A stretch of DNA of 36,740 nucleotides from NCBI GenBank assembly GCA_025765615.1, contig JAIVFJ010000141.1, positions 140,001-176,740 on the forward strand, written 5' to 3'. This stretch comes from Zopfochytrium polystomum. Lineage: Eukaryota; Chytridiomycota; Chytridiomycetes; Chytridiales; Chytridiaceae. The notes under the pieces are model-generated. The model had not been told where the DNA came from, did not search any database, and worked only from the letters and a program-made list of their open reading frames with translations. Position numbers and translations under genes: made by a program. Positions 30,701-36,740 of the stretch are shown here, in pieces (the stretch's first letter is position 1; every line of letters begins with the position of its first letter).

Positions 30701-31364
30701 CTTGAATCTTTGACTGTGGGTTCTGTGAACAAGAGTCATGGCCATGACTGTGAGCTCTATGAGCTCTACTTGAATCTTGACTGTGAACTGTGAACTGTGG
30801 AACTGGAGTCTTGGCTGGCTGTGAATCTTGAATCAAGGGCTTGAGAGCATGAGACTTGGGGGCTTGACTTGAGTTTTGGGTGACTGTTCCGATTGGTGGA
30901 GGTTGGACTTGACCAGTGACCCAATCAATGGCAGGGTTCTGGGTTTGCAGCCATGGTAATCCCAGGATGACAGAGAATGTGGGTGAGCCAAGATCCAATA
31001 CTTCCAGATTGACCATGGATGGTGGAAAGTCTTGGATGTGGAGGTTTAGCTTGGTTTCATGGCTGATTTCCTTGAACAGAGCATGATTGGCAAAGTGGAC
31101 CTTGAGGGGTGTGGATTTCTTGATCGTAGGAATGGCACAAGACTTGGCAAGGGTGGCATCAATGATGTTGCAGGATGATCCAGAGTCTATAAGGGCCTTG
31201 GTTGTGATGGTTGACTTGGGTGAGAGTTGAATCTTGACATCCATGGTGAGTTGGTGGGGCTTGGAATCTGAGGTGTTTGTGGTGCTGGTGGTGGTGATGA
31301 AACAGGGGCAGCTTGGAGGAGGGTCCAGGGAATTGCCCCTCAGTGAGCCTGGACCTGGGAGTTT
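27705..31364 (-). CDS. pol: Pol polyprotein (PR-RT-RH-IN-chromodomain)
   Basis: About 1220 codons in the frame entered by -1 frameshifting from gag at 31367-31361; the stop is the last three bases before the 3' LTR. In order: aspartic protease with ALIDSGSSCNIID (near 31160-31200); reverse transcriptase with [40 protein letters not shown] and the catalytic YLDD (29946-29963 region); RNase H with ETDASDYALG and YSDHKNL; integrase with an HHCC zinc site (CETCQRN), then the DDE residues in SMDFIVKL, VSDRGPQF and GQTERTNQ; a GPY-type module (KLGPFKI); and a chromodomain with FLVKWKGYSDADNTWEP (27790-27845). A Ser/Gln-rich linker of repeated QDSS-type words separates protease and RT. All catalytic residues are present. 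There is no independent start codon before the protease that fits; the first in-frame Met (31424) lies inside gag. Confidence 0.95.
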   Translation of the reverse strand, partial: KLPGPGSLRGNSLDPPPSCPCFITTTSTTNTSDSKPHQLTMDVKIQLSPKSTITTKALIDSGSSCNIIDATLAKSCAIPTIKKSTPLKVHFANHALFKEISHETKLNLHIQDFPPSMVNLEVLDLGSPTFSVILGLPWLQTQNPAIDWVTGQVQPPPIGTVTQNSSQAPKSHALKPLIQDSQPAKTPVPQFTVHSQDSSRAHRAHSHGHDSCSQNPQSKIQVPQFTVHIQDSSSTAHSLCQEQNSQSKIQESQFPVKNSSPTAEEHDNLDPSDLLLASKLPKEYLPYADVFSKTKADLLPAQRPYDCEIPLKDETCSPPFKPLYHLSPPEAKALQEYIEEMLNKGFIQPSKSPAGAPIFFVKKKDGGLRPCVDYRDLNEMTVKNRYPLPLISELLDKLSHARIFSKIDLRGAYNLVRIKPQDQWKTAFRCKYGHFEYLVMPFGLTNAPAIFQGMMNDIFRDILDLFVIVYLDDILVFSSDTASHMGHVKTVLERLRQHHLYAKLEKCEFHKTSIEFLGFIVSDKGISMAPDKIQTILEWKAPNSIKDVQSFLGFCNFYRTFIANYSAIAKPLTDLTKKTTKFEWTPAAEQAWLALKTATTSAPLLKHVDPLLPFTLETDASDYALGAVLSQPSSQDPSAPLHPVAYYSRKLNSAECNYTVHDKELLAIVEAFKFWRHYLAGSKGISVYSDHKNLTFFRARRLLKQRHARWAELLSEYDFKLCYSPGHLNTVADALSRRTDLAPEGGDGFTPPSKTHLSLLPDSVWAHAISKDPKPHKIQISQEEEKLEILKTRHDAATAGHPGEHKTYELVSRDFYWPGMRKYIKNYVSSCETCQRNKSSRHKPYGLLEPLPIAISPWSSISMDFIVKLPPSHGFDSILVVICRRTKLAHFIPCTENIDAQGTADLFLQHIFRLHGLPQSIVSDRGPQFRSQFWKALTAALGIKSQLSTAYHPQTDGQTERTNQTLEQYLRCYVSYQQDDWPTLLPLAEFALNNSLHSSTQLSPFFATYGFNPRGDLLGQETLSNVQAPAAASHLHKLKIINSFLDSTLKQAQEDASRFANTHRMDHDLAVGQQVWLLRKNLQTKRPSPKLDNLKLGPFKILEQINPVTFKLDLPASMKIHPVFHVSLLEKFVANSIPGRVVPPPPPVEVEGEEEFEVEQILDAKWFGRTLKFLVKWKGYSDADNTWEPESNLTHCQDLLLEFKTRYPTKLQKRPKRGR

Positions 31365-32263
31365 GGGTGCTTCTTCCTTGGGCAGTCCTTGACAGCATGC
31401 TCCTTGGAGCCACAGTAAAAACACAGTCCCTGCTGGGCCCTCCTTGTTTTCTCCTCTTGGCTCAGAGGACCCTTAGGAAGTGTCTCAACTGCATCCACTT
31501 GCATGGGTTCAGGAACTGTAAGAGCTTGAGGAACTGGGGTAGGTCTTGATGTAGTTCCTACTTGTCTTTGCTTCAGCCTCTTGGAGTAGAGTCTGTTGTC
31601 AATCTTGATGGCAAGGAGAATGTACTCTTCCAAGGTCTCAGGGATGTGCAGAGACTGGGAGAGCATGTCTTGGATAGACTCATGGAGACCATCATGGTAC
31701 AGCTCCATCAGAGCTGCATCATTGTATCCAGAGTCTCTGGCAAGTTGCTTGAATTGGTTGGTGTAGGCCACACAAGATTGCTTTCCTTGCTTGATATGCT
31801 TGAGCTTGGATCTTGCTGTCCAAGATGCGTAGGGGTCACCAAAGGTAGCTTCCAGCCCCTCCCAGAGCTCTTGCAGGGTGGTGGGTGTGCTTGGGAGAGA
31901 TCTGTACCATGATTGAGCTTGACCAGACAGGAGGGTGCTTGTGAAAAGAACCTTGACTTGCTCACTGGGAAATCTTGAAGGTTGGAGAAGGATGACATTC
32001 TCCACAGTGGCCATGAAGTTCCTAAGGTCTTTGGCCAGCCCAGTGAACTTGTCAGGGCTGGGAACCTTGGGCTCTCTTGCTTGGTTGGCTTGAGGCAGGG
32101 GAAGAGCTTGATGTTCTTGTTGGTGAAGTTGTTGTTGAAGCTGGTGCTGCTGGTGAAGGACTTGTTCTTGAAGTTGGTGTGTCTGTCTTGAGAGGGCTTG
32201 TAATTGGTCCATCAAGGCTTGGAAGGCAGTTGCATCAGGGAAGGTGTTGTTTGGGTCAGACAT
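31340..32263 (-). CDS. gag: Gag structural protein with zinc knuckle
   Basis: 307 residues from the ATG at 32263, only 27 nt after the primer-binding site. A Gln/His-rich coiled segment (25-57) precedes a capsid-type domain containing KVPSPDKFTGLAKDLRNF and QSWYRSLP, as in Ty3/Gypsy Gag (retrotransposon gag family). Near the C-terminus a CCHC zinc knuckle, CFYCGSKEHAVKDC, would bind the element RNA. Gag assembles the cytoplasmic particle in which reverse transcription occurs. The gag frame overlaps pol and stops at 31342-31340, 18 nt after the slippery heptamer. Confidence 0.93.
   Translation of the reverse strand: MSDPNNTFPDATAFQALMDQLQALSRQTHQLQEQVLHQQHQLQQQLHQQEHQALPLPQANQAREPKVPSPDKFTGLAKDLRNFMATVENVILLQPSRFPSEQVKVLFTSTLLSGQAQSWYRSLPSTPTTLQELWEGLEATFGDPYASWTARSKLKHIKQGKQSCVAYTNQFKQLARDSGYNDAALMELYHDGLHESIQDMLSQSLHIPETLEEYILLAIKIDNRLYSKRLKQRQVGTTSRPTPVPQALTVPEPMQVDAVETLPKGPLSQEEKTRRAQQGLCFYCGSKEHAVKDCPRKKHPNSQVQAH
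31361..31367 (-). promoter_or_regulatory. CCCAAAC slippery site, -1 frameshift
   Basis: On the minus strand C-CCA-AAC fits X-XXY-YYZ exactly in the gag reading frame (Pro-Asn codons), and slipping back one base leads into the open pol frame. It lies in the short gag/pol overlap just after the zinc knuckle. The following GGTCCAGGCTCACTGAGG could pair into a hairpin, but I cannot fold it reliably. Confidence 0.75.
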
Positions 32264-32290
32264 GATGGCAGAGAGTAGTGGGAGAGGGTG

Positions 32291-32301
32291 AAGTGAATTA
32301 T
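32291..32301 (-). promoter_or_regulatory. Self-priming primer-binding site
   Basis: ATAATTCACTT (minus strand) lies two bases inside the 5' LTR. It is no match to the TGG-starting tRNA sites. Instead it is the exact reverse complement of AAGTGAATTAT in the LTR (32384-32374), which is where the RNA should begin. This is the Tf1-type self-priming arrangement, in which 11 nt of the RNA 5' end fold back as primer. Confidence 0.75.
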
Positions 32302-32303
32302 GA

Positions 32304-32611
32304 TGTCAGGAACAGGGCAGGACAGGACAAGGCAGACAAGGAACTGAGAGGAGTGATGATTGTATTGGAAACAATAATTCACTTGAGGGATGGGACAGGT
32401 CCCCCATCCCCCTTTTATACCTTTTGAGAGTGTTCCTTGTCAAGACTCCAAGAAAGTTCCAGAAAGAGCAATTAGTAATACAATGATACCAATGATACCA
32501 ATGACAACAAGACAAGTCAGGAAAGCAAAGAAGGTTCCAGAAGGTTCCACAAGGTTCCATGAAGGAATGTTCTAGAAGGTTCCAGAGGTTTCCAGAGGGT
32601 GATTCATAACA
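32304..32611 (-). repeat. Shared LTR: 5' LTR of copy 1, 3' LTR of copy 2
   Basis: 308 bp, bordered on the left by the start of copy 1 (primer-binding site) and on the right by the end of copy 2 (polypurine tract), so a single LTR serves both neighbours. By the self-priming model U3 is 32611-32385 and R-U5 is 32384-32304. Confidence 0.95.
32413..32419 (-). promoter_or_regulatory. TATA box of the 5' LTR
   Basis: TATAAAA on the minus strand, 35 nt upstream of AAGTGAATTAT at 32384, the predicted RNA start and self-primer. The same box occurs in the other LTR at 27506-27512. Confidence 0.75.
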
Positions 32612-35600
32612 TCATCTCCCCCTTTTAGGCCTCTTCTGCAACTTGGTGGGGTACCTGGTCTTGAACTCGAGCAGAAGGTCTTGGCAGTGAGTGAGGTTTG
32701 ACTCAGGCTCCCAGGTGTTGTCAGCATCTGAGTAACCTTTCCACTTAACAAGGAACTTGAGTGTTCTTCCAAACCACTTGGCATCCAAGATTTGTTCAAC
32801 CTCAAATTCCTCTTCACCTTCTACCTCAACTGGAGGAGGAGGAGGAACAACTCTGCCTGGAATGGAATTGGCCACAAACTTCTCTAAAAGGCTGACATGG
32901 AAAACTGGGTGGATCTTCATGGATGCAGGGAGATCCAGCTTGAAGGTGACTGGATTGATTTGCTCCAAGATCTTGAAAGGACCCAACTTGAGGTTGTCTA
33001 GCTTGGGACTTGGTCTTTTGGTCTGCAAGTTCTTCCTCAGAAGCCAAACTTGCTGACCCACAGCAAGGTCATGGTCCATTCTGTGAGTGTTGGCAAATCT
33101 TGAGGCATCTTCTTGGGCTTGCTTCAGGGTGGAGTCCAGGAAGGAGTTGATGATCTTGAGCTTATGTAAGTGTGAAGCCGCAGCAGGAGCTTGGACATTG
33201 GATAGGGTCTCTTGTCCCAGAAGATCTCCTCTTGGATTGAAGCCATAGGTTGCAAAGAAAGGAGATAGCTGGGTGCTTGAGTGGAGAGAATTGTTGAGAG
33301 CAAATTCTGCCAGTGGAAGGAGGGTGGGCCAATCATCCTGTTGATAGCTGACATAGCACCTCAAATACTGCTCCAGAGTCTGGTTTGTTCTTTCTGTTTG
33401 TCCATCAGTCTGAGGGTGATAAGCAGTTGACAGTTGAGACTTGATTCCAAGGGCTGCTGTGAGTGCTTTCCAAAATTGAGATCTGAACTGTGGTCCTCTG
33501 TCACTGACGATTGACTGAGGCAGCCCATGGAGCCTGAATATGTGCTGCAAAAACAGGTCTGCTGTTCCTTGTGCATCTATATTCTCAGTGCAGGGGATGA
33601 AATGGGCCAACTTTGTCCTTCTGCAGATGACAACAAGGATAGAGTCAAATCCATGGGATGGGGGCAGTTTCACAATGAAGTCCATGGATATTGATGACCA
33701 AGGGCTGATGGCAATTGGGAGGGGCTCCAGAAGTCCATAGGGCTTGTGTCTGCTGGATTTGTTTCTTTGACAGGTTTCACAGCTGCTGACATAGTTCTTG
33801 ATGTACTTCCTCATGCCTGGCCAGTAGAAGTCTCTGGAAACAAGCTCATAGGTCTTGTGCTCTCCTGGGTGTCCAGCTGTTGCTGCATCATGCCTTGTCT
33901 TGAGTATCTCAAGTTTTTCCTCTTCTTGGCTGATTTGAATCTTGTGAGGCTTGGGGTCCTTGGAAATAGCATGGGCCCACACACTGTCAGGAAGCAATGA
34001 AAGGTGTGTCTTGGATGGTGGGGTGAAACCATCTCCCCCTTCAGGTGCAAGGTCTGTTCTTCTTGACAGGGCATCAGCCACAGTGTTAAGGTGGCCAGGA
34101 GAATAGCACAGCTTAAAGTCATACTCAGAGAGCAGTTCAGCCCACCTGGCATGCCTCTGCTTGAGCAACCTCCTTGCCCTGAAGAAGGTGAGGTTCTTGT
34201 GATCAGAATAGACAGAGATGCCTTTAGAACCAGCCAAGTAGTGTCTCCAGAATTTGAATGCTTCCACAATTGCAAGCAACTCCTTGTCATGGACTGTGTA
34301 GTTACACTCAGCACTGTTCAGCTTCCTGGAGTAATATGCCACTGGATGCAGAGGAGCAGAGGGGTCCTGAGAGCTTGGCTGGGACAGAACAGCGCCAAGG
34401 GCATAGTCTGAGGCATCAGTTTCCAAGGTGAAGGGAAGCAAGGGATCCACATGCTTAAGGAGTGGTGCACTTGTGGTTGCTGTCTTAAGAGCTAGCCAGG
34501 CTTGCTCTGCTGCTGGGGGTCCATTCAAACTTGGTGGTCTTCTTGGTGAGATCAGTGAGAGGCTTGGCTATGGCAGAATAGTTGGCAATGAAGGTTCTGT
34601 AGAAGTTGCAAAATCCAAGGAAGCTTTGAACATCCTTGATGGAATTTGGAGCCTTCCATTCAAGAATAGTTTGGATCTTGTCTGGTGCCATGGAGATCCC
34701 TTTGTCAGACACAATGAACCCCAAAAACTCAATGGAGGTCTTGTGGAATTCACACTTCTCCAGCTTTGCATAGAGGTGATGCTGTCTGAGTCTCTCCAAG
34801 ACAGTCTTGACATGTCCCATATGGCTTGCAGTGTCAGATGAAAATACCAGGATATCATCCAGGTAGACAATGACAAAAAGGTCCAGAATATCCCTGAAGA
34901 TGTCATTCATCATGCCTTGGAAAATAGCTGGAGCATTGGTAAGTCCAAAGGGCATAACCAAGTACTCAAAGTGACCGTATTTGCATCTGAAGGCAGTCTT
35001 CCATTGATCCTGGGGCTTAATTCTGACCAAATTGTAGGCACCTCTGAGGTCAATCTTGGAAAATATCCTTGCATGGCTCAGTTTGTCCAGTAATTCAGAG
35101 ATGAGAGGCAGTGGATAGCGGTTCTTGACTGTCATCTCATTGAGATCTCTGTAGTCCACACAGGGTCTCAGTCCCCCATCCTTCTTCTTGACAAAAAAGA
35201 TGGGAGCTCCAGCTGGTGACTTGGAAGGTTGGATGAATCCCTTGTTCAGCATTTCTTCAATGTATTCTTGGAGGGCCTTGGCTTCTGGTGGAGAGAGGTG
35301 GTACAGTGGCTTGAAAGGTGGGCTGCAAGTTTCATCCTTGAGTGGGATTTCACAGTCATAAGGCCTCTGAGCTGGTAGCAGGTCTGCCTTGGTCTTGGAA
35401 AACACATCAGCATAAGGGAGATATTCTTTTGGTAGCTTGGATGCCAGCAAAAGGTCTGATGGGTCCAGGTTGTCGTGCTCTCAGCAGTGGGGCTTGAATT
35501 CTTGACTGGGAACTGTGATTCTTGAATCTTTGACTGAGAGTTCTGTTCTTGGCAAAGACTGTGAGCTGTGGAACTTGAATCTTGAATGTGGACTGTGAAC

Positions 35601-36272
35601 TGTGGTACTTGAATCTTTGACTGTGGGTTCTGTGAACAAGAGTCATGGCCATGACTGTGAGCTCTATGAGCTCTACTTGAATCTTGACTGTGAACTGTGA
35701 ACTGTGGAACTGGAGTCTTGGCTGGCTGTGAATCTTGAATCAAGGGCTTGAGAGCATGAGACTTGGGGGCTTGACTTGAGTTTTGGGTGACTGTTCCGAT
35801 TGGTGGAGGTTGGACTTGACCAGTGACCCAATCAATGGCAGGGTTCTGGGTTTGCAGCCATGGTAATCCCAGGATGACAGAGAATGTGGGTGAGCCAAGA
35901 TCCAATACTTCCAGATTGACCATGGATGGTGGAAAGTCTTGGATGTGGAGGTTTAGCTTGGTTTCATGGCTGATTTCCTTGAACAGAGCATGATTGGCAA
36001 AGTGGACCTTGAGGGGTGTGGATTTCTTGATCGTAGGAATGGCACAAGACTTGGCAAGGGTGGCATCAATGATGTTGCAGGATGATCCAGAGTCTATAAG
36101 GGCCTTGGTTGTGATGGTTGACTTGGGTGAGAGTTGAATCTTGACATCCATGGTGAGTTGGTGGGGCTTGGAATCTGAGGGTGTTTGTGGTGCTGGTGGT
36201 GGTGATGAAACAGGGGCAGCTTGGAGGAGGGTCCAGGGAATTGCCCCTCAGTGAGCCTGGACCTGGGAGTTT
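32612..36272 (-). pseudogene. pol: Pol of copy 2, frameshifted
   Basis: Same domains as pol of copy 1. An extra G in 34515-34519 breaks the frame between RT and RNase H: the C-terminal half runs as one open frame 34528-32612 and the RT part ends at 34485. A lost T at 35480-35481 separates the protease/linker part from RT, and an extra G at 36179-36181 disturbs the region before the protease. Each lies in or beside a short run, so these may be consensus errors and not true mutations. Confidence 0.85.
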
Positions 36273-36740
36273 TGGGTGCTTCTTCCTTGGGCAGTCCTTG
36301 ACAGCATGCTCCTTGGAGCCACAGTAAAAACACAGTCCCTGCTGGGCCCTCCTTGTTTTCTCCTCTTGGCTCAGAGGAACCCTTAGGAAGTGTCTCAACT
36401 GCATCCACTTGCATGGGTTCAGGAACTGTAAGAGCTTGAGGAACTGGGGTAGGTCTTGATGTAGTTCCTACTTGTCTTTGCTTCAGCCTCTTGGAGTAGA
36501 GTCTGTTGTCAATCTTGATGGCAAGGAGAATGTACTCTTCCAAGGTCTCAGGGATGTGCAGAGACTGGGAGAGCATGTCTTGGATAGACTCATGGAGACC
36601 ATCATGGTACAGCTCCATCAGAGCTGCATCATTGTATCCAGAGTCTCTGCAAGTTGCTTGAATTGGTTGGTGTAGGCCACACAAGATTGCTTTCCTTGCT
36701 TGATATGCTTGAGCTTGGGATCTTGCTGTCCAATGCGTAG
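36270..36740 (-). pseudogene. gag: Gag of copy 2, partial and frameshifted
   Basis: It covers the C-terminal part of gag, including the CCHC knuckle CFYCGSKEHAVKDC. Single-base changes are an extra T in the slippery site (36270-36273), an extra A at 36378-36379, a lost G near 36649, an extra G near 36718 and a 2-base loss near 36734. The first would fuse gag to pol without frameshifting. The N-terminal half is beyond the window. Confidence 0.8.

Larger units (their letters stand above)
27397..32611 (-). mobile_element. Complete Ty3/Gypsy chromovirus, copy 1
   Basis: A 5215-bp LTR retrotransposon reading right to left: 5' LTR 32304-32611, gag, pol, 3' LTR 27397-27704. The two 308-bp LTRs look identical base for base, so insertion or gene conversion was recent, and both coding frames are open. 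The order protease, reverse transcriptase, RNase H, integrase, then a chromodomain identifies a chromovirus of the Metaviridae. The integrase chromodomain would steer insertion to particular chromatin. The left flank is ordinary genomic DNA; the right flank is a second copy, so a target duplication cannot be read. Relatives left the solo LTR at 15647-17239. Confidence 0.95.
32304..36740 (-). mobile_element. Second Ty3/Gypsy copy, tandem, cut by window end
   Basis: Sequence from 32612 onward repeats 27705 onward with an offset of 4907 bp. It stays identical by eye for about 1.9 kb and then differs by single-base gains or losses only. The copy runs to the window end inside gag, so its 5' LTR is outside. 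Head-to-tail copies sharing one LTR arise by LTR recombination, by insertion of a tandem DNA form, or in assembly of a repeat. Confidence 0.9.

Noticed and set aside
1..36740. CRISPR arrays, tRNA or rRNA genes
   Set aside because: Repeats here are microsatellites, LTRs and SINEs. No spaced direct-repeat array is present, and the only tRNA-like boxes belong to SINEs.

Overview
The window comes from a fungal nuclear genome, perhaps an early-diverging (chytrid-like) lineage; the phylum is a guess. The evidence is a set of GC-rich genes with short GT-AG introns, a fungal-type HET domain protein, an AhpD-like protein of a kind common in fungi, and Ty3/Gypsy chromoviruses. There are no bacterial operons, tRNA genes, rRNA genes or CRISPR arrays that I can see. 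Exon structures were built by hand from splice consensus, phase and protein continuity, not from transcripts.

Left arm (1-13,460), host genes. On the minus strand lies a four-exon ribulose-phosphate 3-epimerase (271-1334) and a four-exon, 1161-residue protein joining a Gln/Ser-rich N-terminus, a long hydrophobic segment and a C-terminal GNAT acetyltransferase domain (2410-6486). A 2.1 kb gap holding a decayed coding remnant separates it from a divergent two-exon plus-strand gene (8632-12795) with an F-box-like motif.

Middle (13,460-18,560), a graveyard of mobile DNA. An unrecognised, decayed gene is split by a Tc1/mariner-type transposon (15308-18163). Its broken transposase is split by a solo LTR of the Ty3 family found at the right end. 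That LTR is split by a 1.29 kb element with TG...CA ends, and that element is split by a tRNA-type SINE. Each step is supported by termini or target duplications. A second SINE fragment and a cluster of perfect hairpins lie just to the left.

Right-centre (19,679-27,050), host genes again. These are a two-exon AhpD/carboxymuconolactone-decarboxylase-like protein (+), a HET domain protein (-), and, divergent from it, a secreted-protein gene at 24369-25605 that I read as ten exons. Six of those exons are only 9-21 nt, and nearly all are symmetric phase-1 units. This micro-exon gene, coding for a 112-residue signal-peptide-bearing basic protein, is the most unusual item here. A partial coiled-coil-like gene follows.

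Right end (27,397-36,740): one complete 5.2 kb Ty3/Gypsy chromovirus on the minus strand, with identical 308-bp LTRs, intact gag and pol, a CCCAAAC slippery site and a Tf1-like self-priming primer-binding site. Directly beside it, sharing the middle LTR, is a second copy that differs by single-base indels and runs off the window.
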